Source: Syngnathus acus
Lineage: Eukaryota > Chordata > Actinopteri > Syngnathiformes > Syngnathidae
Assembly: GCF_901709675.1 (NCBI RefSeq)
Contig: NC_051101.1
Span: forward strand, 7,586,501 to 7,650,500
DNA: 64,000 nt
Reading direction: 5' to 3'
Shown: piece after piece, positions 37,971 to 49,627 of the stretch
How positions within the stretch are numbered: the first letter of the stretch is position 1
How the letters are laid out: every line of letters starts with the position of its first letter
Notes under the pieces: model-generated
Databases searched by the model: none
What the model saw: the letters and a program-made list of their open reading frames with translations, nothing else
What the model was told of the DNA's origin: nothing
Program-made: the position numbers and the translations under genes

Positions 37971-39526
37971 TCGAATGCTTCAGCAAGTGACTTTATCTTT
38001 GATTTATTTATTTACTATGATTGTAAAAGATTGGCACCATTTGAGATTTTTGGTCAATATAATTTTAAAACACCACAGCACAGACCAGATTTGTAAGCAT
38101 GATTTTCCTCTATAGTTACAGACCATTTGTGAACATTTAATGCAACGTTTGGGCTCCCACACATTTGTGGGAGTGCCTGTGCAGATAGAGCTTCTACAGC
38201 TGCACCCAGCGATATGAAGTTAATTAAACTGCCAATCCAAGCAAGGACCATGACAGCAAGCAAAGACCTGTGGCTGTATTAGAAAAGCGAAGATGTGGGA
38301 GTAGAATTAAAGCAATCTGCAGTATGTCATTAATTCTCAGAATCCCCCCCCAAAAAAAAACATTGTATGAATGTTTCATATTTAATGCTGCTGAGCGTTC
38401 TGTGGAAATATGCGAGTCATAGATTCCATTATCGTAACAGTATTGATAAAGAAATCATTTTACCCATTTGAAAAAGGTGGATTAATTTTCTTTAAGACTT
38501 TACAGTATGGTGAAACTGTTTGGTTTTGATATCTTGACTGAGCCCAACAAAACTTGCCTACATATACAGGCTCCTTATTTTTCCTGTTTGCATGATACCA
38601 ATGCATCAAAACAGATGAGATGTGCACTTTTCTTTGCACTCACGTTTCACATAAAAGGATTAGAATTCCAATATGGTATGATGACTATGTGGCAAGATCA
38701 AATAATTTTACAATCTGGTTTTGTTTAAGTAGAAAAGTACTTGACTTCCGGGACAGATGACTCATAAGTAGTACTTTTAGATTGTAAACAAATACTGGTT
38801 ACATATTATAGGGATTATATAGTTTTTGTGTCCTACCAGGACAAAAGTAACATTGCACATCTCGCTTCTCTTACGTATGTACAGTACCACGGCAACAGGT
38901 AGTAAAATCAAACCTTATGAAACAAATGTGTCTGTGTTTTCTACCTTACAACACGTCGATCAAAATGTAATGACAATCTCACTGATAAATCACTGTCACT
39001 AAATGCACTTGCAAATGCATTTTTTTGCAGAGGGAGAAATGAAGGATAGTACTGCAATGGTATGCGGTTCTCCACTGACACCTTGAGTAACTGTTGTACT
39101 TGTTTTTGTTGGAGGTTCTGTCAGCAAAGCAGTCCCATTCATTAAATCTTTCCTGATTAATATCTGCTTCTTGCATAAATGAATCAGCCTGAGCATTGTA
39201 TTTTCCAAACATAAATTTGTGATTTGCTTCACAAGTGATGACACATTCTACTTTATGAAAACATGACTGTGGACTGCACAAAAATGACGTCCTCGCCATG
39301 TTGCCTGCTTGTTATGGTTTGAAGGTATTGAATTTGATTAACACTGACTATAAGAAGGAAATGATTCTCTTATCCTGAAGAGCTATAGTCTGTCAGTGAT
39401 GGCATTTAGATGTGACCCCGAGCTAGACAACCGTGTACTCTGTCCGTGGTGCTGATTGATACAATTTAGTGTTTACCTTGTAAATTGGTTAATGGGCTGC
39501 GCGCTCTGGTTTGCGGGCCAGGGAAT
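37971..39526. other. Unassigned AT-rich DNA
   Basis: Only a C-run followed by an A-run near 38343-38360; no gene or element recognised. Confidence 0.45.
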
Positions 39527-39585
39527 TAAAAAAAATAATTAAAAAAAATAATAAAAAAATAAAATTAATAATAAATAAAAAAATT
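39527..39585. repeat. A-rich low-complexity tract
   Basis: Runs of A with scattered T (AATAATAAAAAAATAAAATT type). Confidence 0.9.
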
Positions 39586-39945
39586 CCTACCAGTGCATCA
39601 GCCCCTGAAGTTACCGGCGGGTATCTGCCAGTCCAGCTCTGGTCGTCATGTAAGGACCACCTGTAACGAGACACCACTATGTGAACAAAATCTGCTAAGG
39701 CTAAATTCACAAGGCTTTTACATTTTGCCCTGTAGTCATGTATATGTCAAATTCCTAACCCACATGGCATCAAGAGAAGGGCCAATCACTTACCAAGAGG
39801 GTCAGAAGAGCACTATCATAGCAGTATCAAAACATGGCCGGGGATTCATGAGAGTCAGAAACCTTCATCTTATCACGCTGAAGAAATGCTAAACGGAAAG
39901 TTTTCTAAATTATAATATTGGTATAACCCAAATATTCCATCCACT

Positions 39946-40045
39946 CAATAGAGCTTGAGCCTATCCCAATTGACTTCAGGCAAAAGGCAGATTCCACTCT
40001 GGATAAGACCCCAGCTACAAACCTTAAATTTACAATAATTTTAAA
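39946..40045 (+). repeat. Teleost (CATC)-headed repeat, decayed 5' part
   Basis: CCATCCACTCAATAGAGCTT, GAGCCTATCCCAATTGACTT and CAGGCAAAAGGCAGATTCCA match the family start 'CCATCCATTCATT...GGAGCCTATCCCAGCTGACTT...GGCAAxAGGCAGG' seen at 62940. Confidence 0.6.
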
Positions 40046-40685
40046 AACTGATACCAACTCACACACAATTTTTAAGAAACAGAGGCAAAGAAAACTTCAA
40101 GAACTCAAAACAACATTTTTGAAACTTGCTCACTCATCTTAATTTTAAACTCTGTTCTAGCTCTTAGCAAATGTGGCTTGAGCTTTGAACAGAGTATTTG
40201 GAGAAAGGGCAAATGGCAGTCAGTGGCAATAAGCAGACGAAAGAGATGGAGAGACTGCAAAAGTGAGCGTTTGCCATTGTATCCTTGAATCAATTGGAAA
40301 TATCGCACTTGGGAGGAGAGCGAGAGGTGCGGGTGATCACAAAGAGATGGAAAGCAAAGTGGCAAGACCAGGGAAAAGGAAAATCAATAAAGTCATCAAA
40401 CATGTATTGCACACTGAAACAACTCCTTAGGTCCCAAGAATGTGAGTGAGGTGAAATGTTGTGTGTAACATAACTGTTGACTTTAATGTGTCCTTCAACA
40501 ACACAGACTCAATCAAGACAATCAAAGGGCCATTCTATACTTACGATACTTACAGAAAACCTTTTCTTTCCACCCGAAAAGTTTGTGAACCAAACTTGTC
40601 TCATCTGAGCCACCACCAACTCCCTGCACAAACACACAATTGAGATTAAGCTGTTATGAAATTATAAATAATAATAGTAACAACT

Positions 40686-40715
40686 TTATTATTATTATTA
40701 CTATTATTATTATTC
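40686..40715. repeat. (ATT)n short microsatellite
   Basis: ATT triplets with one ACT interruption. Confidence 0.85.
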
Positions 40716-41017
40716 AGGTATCTTTGTGTTGTATTTGAGGTATGTATGTATGTTAAGTGTCTGTGTGTGAAATATACGTATGTATTAATAGTGTGTAGGT
40801 ACATGTTTAGTGTCTAGCGAGCAGCAGGTGGGAGATAATTTAGTAATTTAGTATTTTGTTGGGATAACTGAGGCAAAATGATTTATGGCTGGGTATTTAG
40901 GGATTATTAAAAGGGGGTGGGATTAAATAAATTATACTTCTTCCTACTCCTTTTCAGACATGTGAATGTGATTTATGGTTCTTTTGCGGTTATATCTTTA
41001 TTGCTACGCTTGTAGGC

Positions 41018-41128
41018 ATGTGTATGTGTATATGTATATATATGTATATGTATATTTTTATGTATATATATATATGTATATGTATGTATGTAGGTATGTC
41101 TGTATGTGTATATATGTATATGCATGTA
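41018..41128. repeat. (TATATG/TATG)n-rich low-complexity tract
   Basis: Irregular TATATG, TATG and TGTATA words over about 110 bp. The plus-strand frame of 70 codons here (40975-41187) is just the repeat translated (VYMYIYVYV) and is not a gene. Confidence 0.9.
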
Positions 41129-42526
41129 TTTTGTCATGTCTTTTCATTGTGTACAATAATCTTATTCTTTTTTCACGTTTGAAATAAACGAAACGAAATT
41201 ATTATTAACCACTTGTGACAAAAGGTGAGTACACCGCTAAGTGAAAATGTCCATATTGAATGTGACTCATTATTGTTACAAGGTCTCGAGTATGAATGGG
41301 GAGCTTGTTAAACTTGAGTTTATTCTTTGATTTCACATATTGGTCACTTAAGTTCAAACTGACACCTTGAGGTAAAATAAAAAACTGATATATATATGAT
41401 AAATTTCCACCATTTTGATTGAACAACAGCCAGGGCTGGACTGGCCATCTACAGGGCAGATGCCCAATGAGCTGGCATCTTTTGGAGCCAATGCTGCAGT
41501 CATTTTTCTTTGATTTTACCCCAAGAGACCAGCCCACAATTTAGAGAGAGCACTCACAATACATTTACAACAAAAACAGCAAACTGAACCATTTTTTCTT
41601 TAATCATACCATCCAAAGTCTTATTTCATGAAATAAAATGCACACACATCCAGAACCTTGTTCAACACATTAATAATACAAGCAGGGACACGTCTAAGTA
41701 AAAAACCATGTTTAGAATTGTCAAGAATGTGTGAGGGTGCATGAAAATAAAACTACAAGCTGCAAAGTAACTTGTGAAAACTAAAACAACCCGAAAATGT
41801 GAAGGGTGAACTGACCTATGAGACACAGGATACTACAGAGGCAGTCAAGTTTGTGCAGGTTCTTTGTGTACTTGAGGAGGAACACAATCTTACTGCAAAC
41901 TAAATCGACTGGTGATTGATGCTATGGCATTGCTCTCTTCCCCTGAACGATTTAGCCTATCGTACAATTACGCAACTGTTCCATCCATTGATGTGATGTT
42001 GCAAGTATATTCATGTGTAGTTGGAGAGAAACACCGACTCTGATTTCACATTGGAATCCTTGGCTGGCAAGGTACAAAAACAACGGTACACTACTGTGAC
42101 ATTTGTCAGGAGCATTACCAACCAAACACAAAAGTGATTGCAAAAAAAAGACCAAAGGAAAAAGCAACACAATCTGTGAATCGGATTTTTCTCTGTTTTT
42201 TAACAGGTAAATTATTTGACATCAGTGTTAATTTTTTTGTACCTTTTGGTTATTGGACCATTTGTGATCTATGTGCAATATACTATCACTACACAACCAT
42301 TTTACTAACTGCATCGTTTATGTAGCTTCTTGAAGTGATAATGATGAAATGATTCAGTGACAATAAGTCGATTTGGTTAATGCTCTGCTTTGTGTCCTTT
42401 AATTCCCTTACTTACCATTACGGCTCAGCCCTTATAGTTCAATCAATTGTTTACTGTTTTGGCCACAGTGAAACATTTGCTTCCTTTGAAAGTCAAAATC
42501 GTTTACAAGTGGGTTCATGGTGATGG
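41129..42526. other. Unassigned DNA
   Basis: No gene or element recognised; the longest frame is 110 codons (41205-41537, minus) with no domain. Confidence 0.45.
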
Positions 42527-42734
42527 TACACCCTTAAAAATGCAGTGTTAAAAACAACCCAATTTGTGTTAAAAATTGGACTGACCCAGGAAGTTGGATA
42601 AATGTGAGCCAACTTTGGGTTGTTCCACCACTTCCCCCCGCTCCAAAAAAATGATTGGAGAATGTCTTGTAAAACTGGGCAAAACAACCCAGGTAGTTGG
42701 GTCCAATTTTCAACCCAGCAGTTTTAAGGGTGTA
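42527..42734. mobile_element. Compact MITE with inverted ends
   Basis: TACACCCTTAAAA (42527-42539) and its exact inverse TTTTAAGGGTGTA (42722-42734) bound a 208 bp element. The complementarity extends inward imperfectly: left 'AAAACAACCCAATTT...AAAAATTGGACTGACCCAGG' pairs with right 'CTGGGCAAAACAACCCAGGT...CCAATTTTCAACCCAGCAG'. Both ends carry TA, which fits a TA target duplication of a Tc1/mariner-type transposase, but other TA-targeting superfamilies are possible. There is no coding capacity, so it is nonautonomous. A decayed relative may lie at 28295-28470. Confidence 0.8.
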
Positions 42735-45700
42735 GTAAAGGAGATTTCAATTTCCCTATTTACTTCAACATTTAAATAATACGTACTGTTCTCCTAGACC
42801 TATGAAATTCGAGCAGAGGTAAAAAAAATCGATGAGGTACAGGAATGAATAATGCTGACATTTGAAAGGGAGGTAGAAGGAAAGCAATTCCACTTTTCTA
42901 ATATAAAAAGGTCAGATGCAAGATCAGAATAAACAGCAAATATCATCAAATTGGTCTAAAGACTGGACACAATTTTATTAGAATCCCAGTTTGTTATGCA
43001 AGTCATCAAATTATTGTTCCAAGTTGCAAACTAAAGTCACAGGGTCAAAATGCCTTACTGGCATCCCCAGTTTAAAGAGCAAGATCATCAAATGCACTGT
43101 GATATAATGGTCAATAGGGGAAGCTCAGAGGGACTAAATAGATTGAGCCCAAACCCAGCAGCGCAAGCATATTCTCCACTGCTCTCACCAGAAGCAAGTG
43201 AAGCTTTTTACAGCTGTCTTTATCAGGGATTTTACGATTACAAAATCACCAGCTCAGCAAAGAAGAGAGATGGGATACGGGGACAAAAGAGAATTGGGGA
43301 GGAAAATAGGCTGACAGAGGAAAATATGGTAAGCTACAGTGTTTGGTTGGTTGAACCAAACTCATAATTGGAGATAAAAAAGTTGCAGAAGCAGTCTTAG
43401 TTACTTCATTGCTTCAACTAATATAAATTAATAATAATTTTTATGTTAAATATTAAATTATGTCCACATAAACATCATGGTGATGAAGACATGTCTTCCT
43501 GCCTATGAACACAGTTTCCACCTCTCCGTCTTCAACCGACAGTAGCTGAATTAGATTGACGATGTTTTTCTTTGTAGAGAAAGTTACAACACATTGATAT
43601 TTTTACTAGAGCCTCTGAAGTGCATAAGATTAAAAGCACTTAAATTTCAGGTAAACTATAAGGGAGGCCAGATTTGATAGGAAACACCCACAGTTTAGGC
43701 TGCACATTGAGAAAGACGATTCTTAAAGGACGAGTAAGTAAGGGTGGAATCCTAATTATTACACACATATTATTGATTTTCATGTATTTCTAGAGATCTT
43801 GGCTGGTTGTGTAATGGCGGAGCGATTTCAAAAGCATCAGAACTCCGTCATAAACCAGTCCACTATAATGTTCATAATTGGCTTGGCTGTCCTCTTTGTG
43901 ATTCTTTTCACTGTAGATTGTGTGCAGCAGTCTGAAGAGGTGGCTGCTTTCTCAGCTGAACTGCAGCAGAAGCAAATATGTGTTCAATGGACTGTAACTG
44001 ATGTGACAATAGAAGCATGGACTTCACTTTACAATGCAGGCACATAATTCTGTCTTGTCTAGTAAACTCTGACAATCTCTTATAACTAAGATTTTTCCAG
44101 TGTGTAATTTTTAAAGTGCCTTTGCAGTATCTCACAGCTGTGTTTAGCATGTGTCATGTCTTCCCGTGTACCTTCTTTTTATGAATATATATATATATAG
44201 GTGGCAACCACCTAGATTTCCCACACACTTGTGAAAATAATTTCCATCACTGAGACAAGGCACCTCTTCAATATTACAAAAACATATGGCAAACCACCAA
44301 AACATCATAAAATTAATACTAACATTAATACTGAAATACATAATTACAATCATTTTAGTTAACTCCAAAATGTACTTACTTACATTGAGCCTATTTGATT
44401 GAACACAAAGCTGTTCTACTCAATGGTAATGCATTTAGCATCCGGACATTATTTGTACAACATCACAAGAAGTGTTAATGTGTGTTTCAACAAGCCAATA
44501 AAATATTGTAAAGTCATCTCAAAGAATGCATTAAGAAAACAAAGAAAAGTAGGGAGAGTATGAAGAGTCTTTGGGAAAAATCTCCAAAGTGTTGCTTCTC
44601 TGCTTCATTGGCAGCTTAATGGTGTGAGACATAAATGGTGTCACCTCATCCCTTCTTCCCTCAAACCTTCATCTTTGCACCCTCCCCACCTGATACTCCC
44701 CACCCCTTCTCAATTACCTCCTCCATCGCTGCCTCATCCCTTATCAGATCATTCACAATACTATTGCCAGTCCAAAGGCAGAAGACGTTATCTCTGTTTC
44801 CTTAGTACCGACCAGTATTACTCAAGATTTACACATTTGTTCAACACACAGTATATTTTGGACCCATTGGAGTCTGTTATGTGAAATGTTCTTAAAAGCA
44901 AGGGAATAGTAGTGTATCACGATCTGCATTTTTGTTGATATTTCTCATTTCTGTTTTGTTATGGTTTTGGTCTTGGTCTGTTTTAGCTTTCCTCTCTTAT
45001 CTGCCTGTAGGGTTATTGTCTCCACTTGGTCTTGGCAGTTCTGCCCCCCCCCCCCCCTCTAATAGCCAATCAGCTTACTCCATCCAGTCATGTATTTTGG
45101 TATTTCTTGTTTCTATGCACTTTGTCTCTGATCAACATCGAATGTCCTGTTTGAAATCGCATTTCTTGTCATAGGCCCTTTCATCTGTGGTGGTGACTTG
45201 ACTGACCTCCATATTTTTCATGACCCCAATATTGTTTTTTTTGTACTTGGATGCATTAATTCATTCATTAAATCATTCATTCGTTTATTTATTTAATCAT
45301 GCTATGCCGTACATTTGTTTCCCATTTTTGAAAAGAAATCTTGAGATTTCACTAGTCTCCTGCAATGACTGTTCTGGTGTCCTACATTCTATTCAGTGTT
45401 TCTTGTGATTGTGTTTTTTTTCCTACCGCACTTTTTCCTACCGCACATTCTAATTAAAACAGATTATTCACATTTAGAAAATGACTGACCCTAATATGAT
45501 AACCCCCTTTTTGATTATGACTAGGATTTTGGTTTCCCTGACTGGTTTCTAAAAACACGTGGAAGGAATACAATAGTGGAAGGCAACCCGTACACACCAA
45601 AACATAAAAGCCTATAAAAGAAGGAGAACGAGAAATAGAAAATCACAATAGTACGTACAAGCAAAAGGTCTGATGAAAAGTAGCAGAACTGGCCAAACAA

Positions 45701-47959
45701 GTAACGCAAAAAAAGCAAGAGAGTAGCAAAATGTAGCCATTAAAAATTGTCCCATGCCTGTCACTTCACCTCCAGTGGTACAAGTTTCCTTTTCCTGTGT
45801 AATATATCCCACCGAGCTTCAACGGGTAATCAAAAATGCAAATGAGCTTTCATACGGAAATATAGGGTATGTAACCGAGACGCAGCTGTTCCCGGCTGTG
45901 TAACTGAGACAGACTCAGCTGACGTGACACTCACAAACCACATCAATTCAATATAAACAGCATATTGTTATAAAGTAATAGTTTCCAATACTAGCTAGCT
46001 ATAGTTATAATTTATACACAAAATCATCATGAAAGAAGTCAATCACTTCCGTCTTCCACTTGTCCAGGAATATAATTCATCTTTTCCAATTATGATACAA
46101 TAAAATACCAGATACAATCATGAGTAAACTGTGATGGTATGACCCCAAAAAATCCTTGAATCCATGCCTATCAAACAGTCCGCCATTCAAACTAGCACTG
46201 CTCCTACACATATACACACATGCACATCCTTGTGTGCCGTCTTGATGATAAAATGTATATTTCTCCCAGAAATATCCGAGGCCACTGCTTTATAGCTCCA
46301 GATGTGACAGCTCATTTAATGGCTCTATTCACTATTATGGACCTTAGGCCCCATTTGCAGTCAGACGGAAACAATAAATTTGGGGGTCTGTGGTGATGTA
46401 GCAGTTCAGTGCATCAGAGTCAATACTGCCACCGGGGGCAAGGATTTCTTCAGACTCCTCCCCCAGAGGGAGATACACAGTCGGGACTCCTTCCTGTAGT
46501 TGGTTAGTGTTACTCCACTGCAATCATTCAGGGTGTTGTGCTAAGGTTCTCATTAAATGGGCTGGGGATAATTAGATGCTGTAGGAAATATTAGCTATTA
46601 ATAGGTATTTCATATTCAACTTGCAAACTATTCCACATTTTATTCGAGATCATATTGCTTTTCAGCAACGCATCACACAATCATCAATCTATCCGACTGG
46701 TACATTTAATGCATAGTCATAGTGGTGAAATCAGATCATTTTCCTGCAAAGTCTAAAACAAGACTACTTTTGTAGTGGCAACTCAATGATCCCAAACTGA
46801 AACGGGTAGGGTTGACAGTAACTGTGGCAAACAGTGCAGGTGTGTCGTAGTGGTAAAGAGGCTATATTGCATGTACTATAGAAGGTCCAATAAAATATAA
46901 TTAAAGCAGTGGTTGTAAAACATGCTCAGTGAGCAACAACAGATGCAGCGATTACAATATCCTTGGCCTCCTCTCACTCTCACTCTCTCTCACTCTCTCT
47001 CTCTCTGTAGTTATCAAGTGTCTCACTTTTATGTTTGCACATAGTGCCTCTCTAATGACTTTTGTGCTAATAAAATCAAAGCAGACCTTTAAAGGTGCAT
47101 GAGTTTGCATATTGAACTTGCATTTGGTTCTGCTACATTTTCTGCCACATTGATATCCTATGAATTATTTGGCTGATCAATACACAATTTACAAAGCTTG
47201 ATGATTGTGGAGAACAGCCATTAGTCACCAGCCCAACCATGAAGACGTGAGAATATTAGAAAAATAAAAATGTTTACATGAAGTGATAGACTGACTGTAT
47301 TTGAGGGCATGTGTTTTCTAAGGTCAATACAGAATTATCTGACTGCACCCTCAGTCCATTAACACCTAAAATTACACAGCAGCTCCTTTTTGCATGTACT
47401 ACAATTACACTGCCCATATACAATAACTTGGGTCCTATCTGTCCAGACGTTTCCCCGAGGTTATGTTTGTAAATTCAATTGTGCTTCCATTCAACAACCA
47501 AGTGTATTGTTCAGATATAATAAGTAATTTGGAACATATTGTTTTTTTCATCATCACAATGACATTTTGGGGAGCAACGCTAGGATAATGGAGAGAGAGT
47601 ATTGTGACATCTTTTTCAAGCAGAACAAAAGTCAATCTGCTGGAAAATTCATTTTTTTGTAGTGCAGGCTTCTAGCCCTTTGTTACTTTATTGATTTATC
47701 ATTATTGATTAAACACTTTTTTGACCGTCTGTTGAGGTTTCAATTGAGGAGTTCCAGTGCCTCAGGTGAGTATAGAAAATGAAACGTGTCGAGAAACAAG
47801 TCTTGACCGTTTTTTTATTTTGTGAAGTTGATTTAGGCCAGATTCCACTGCCCAATTGAATGAACACAAACAACAGCTTAAAACAATAAATCTCAACACA
47901 ACCCACTGGAGGGAAAGTGCTTCATTTCACATTGTGTTGCTTTATACCATGTGATTGTG
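42735..47959. other. Unassigned DNA, some possibly conserved stretches
   Basis: No gene recognised. 43050-43367 is open for 105 codons (reading includes SPNPAAQAYSPLLSPEASEA) but matches no known family. About 46260-46400 and 47040-47230 have the mixed composition of conserved noncoding DNA. A 14-C run lies at 45044-45057, a 15 bp direct duplication ending CCTACCGCAC at 45418-45446, and a CT microsatellite at 46969-47006. Confidence 0.4.
46969..47006. repeat. (CT)n-rich microsatellite
   Basis: CTCACT/CTCTCT run over 38 bp. Confidence 0.9.
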
Positions 47960-48300
47960 ATTAACATCATAGAGATGGACACCAGGAGGCTAGACATGCT
48001 GGTTAAGAAGGCTGGGGAAGAGCCTTGAGACTCTAGTGGAGTAGCGGATCACCTCTTCATCCCACTTTAGTGTACCCAAACAGCAGTGGCAGCTCATCTT
48101 GATACAGACTGGGTGCTGCGGGTCAGTGACGGATTATTGGAGTTCATTGATTTACTTCTAACATTTGAATTCTGTGATGGATTTGTGGCTTCCTGCTTGC
48201 ATTATATATTGTTGTTTATGTATTTGTGTATGTTCATCAACAGGATTAATAAAGTATTTGTCTGTCTAGCTATCTATCCATCTATCTATCAATCCATCAT
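47960..48300 (+). mobile_element. Rex1/CR1-like LINE 3' end with CTAT tail
   Basis: About 47974-48015 reads MDTRRLDMLVKKAGE, matching the C-terminal LINE block 'MNxRRLDxLIKKAGSVLG'. It is followed by degenerate sequence and then GGATTAATAAAGTATTTGTC (about 48243-48262), running directly into CTATCTATCCATCTATCTAT (48270-48289). A polyadenylation-like AATAAAGTAT followed by a CTAT microsatellite is the usual 3' end of certain fish LINEs. The tail explains the microsatellite. Similarity between the coding part and the tail is weak. Confidence 0.6.
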
Positions 48301-49296
48301 GAAGTACCCCAAAAATATTTACGATATGTTCTGTCTGCCTCCCCTAGCCCTAAACAGTATTCTGACTAATGATGCGTTAGTGGAAAAAAAATAAGCCTTG
48401 TATTCCAGCAGTTTTCATTCAACTCAGGGGGCTAACGTTTTACCGAGCAGCGACCCCTTGCGCTCAACTAAAATTGATGTCAAAGTCTCCTTGGTACTTG
48501 CATTGAGACCATCAAGGCTCACCAGTTTTCTCAGTTTGGTTATGTGAAAAAGCAAATGCTAACTGTATCTAATGCTTTGCCCTTCATTTCTCTGCTTATT
48601 CTGTGAAGTCTCCTGCCAGTGGTCACACCAGCTCAACAACTAATCATTTATTTGTTAAAAATCCAACATTTAGCCAACCCTTTCCTTGCCCTTGAGTGGA
48701 TGATCAAGGACCCTCCTCATTTCAGAGAGAACGGTAGGGGGTGATGAATACACAGATAAACAATGATTACTCAACGCCATGGCCCAAGCATCAGCCTTAT
48801 CGGGAAGCAAATGATAAATGCTGCTTCTGAGTTACCCTGTGAATAAGTGAGCTTCAGTTGGTAGAATAACAATGAGCATTGGCGAAGAAAAAAGGCGGAG
48901 AATGTTGGGGTCACGACTAAAAATGCATTAGAAACCAGGGGTGCCAGTGTGCTGAAAGAAATGGTTTTAGTGATGGAGGAATTACCCAGAGCAGAAAATG
49001 GGCAGATCTCTGATCTGTGCGTTAACTCGGCATCTACTACAACTAAAGTCACACAATTGAGCTCCAAAAGGCATTGGTACTGTCCATCCATCCATTTTCC
49101 AATCATCTGGTATCACCCATCACTATTGCAAGGTATGTTCACACCTCTGTCAGTTATTTCGCTTAGGTCATGGGACAGCTGTGTTGTCTCACATGAAGCA
49201 GCAGAAAGTGAAGTCAAGCAAGACTATGCCAGATGGAGTATTTTGAATCATCGTCTGCAGTGTGTTTTTTGTGAGAAAGAAAAAGTAGCCAGATAA
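48301..49296. other. Unassigned DNA with a (CATC)-repeat scrap
   Basis: CCATCCATCCATTTTCCAAT at about 49083-49102 is the start of the teleost (CATC)-headed repeat; the rest of that repeat is missing. Nothing else recognised. Confidence 0.45.
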
Positions 49297-49627
49297 GTCA
49301 AAGTCAAAAGTCAAAGTCTGCTTTATTGTCAATTTCTTCACATGCCAAGACACACAAAGAAATCGAAATTACGTTCCCACTATCCCACGGTGACAAGACA
49401 TAGTACACAATATACATACAAGTAAACAACACAAAAAAAATAAAAACAAGAAGGCACAAACAATGAAAATATAAGAGTGATGAATAAATAATAAATAAAC
49501 AAATAACATCATAAATAAGAGGAGCAAAAATGGAGCAAGTGTGCATACAGCAGACAGTCAGAACATAGCGCAAAAGTACAGGACGCTACGCAGAAGGGGG
49601 GAGAGAGTTCAGGATCCTAACAGCCTG
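49297..49627 (-). mobile_element. Young L2-like LINE 3' end (copy B, inverted)
   Basis: Reverse complement of the tail of copy A. It starts at the plus-strand AAAGTCAAAAGTCAAAGTCT, corresponding to a (GACTTT)-type 3' terminus, and runs through AATTTCTTCACATGCCAAGA to TTCAGGATCCTAACAGCCTG, where the match stops (49627). It keeps only about 14 codons of the coding end (QAVRILNSLPPSA) before 5' truncation, so it is shorter than copy A. The two copies are 11.3 kb apart in opposite orientation and nearly identical, so both are recent insertions, or one derives from the other by a rearrangement. Confidence 0.9.

Noticed and set aside
40975-41187. 70-codon Tyr/Val-rich frame
   Set aside because: It is the translation of a TATATG low-complexity tract.
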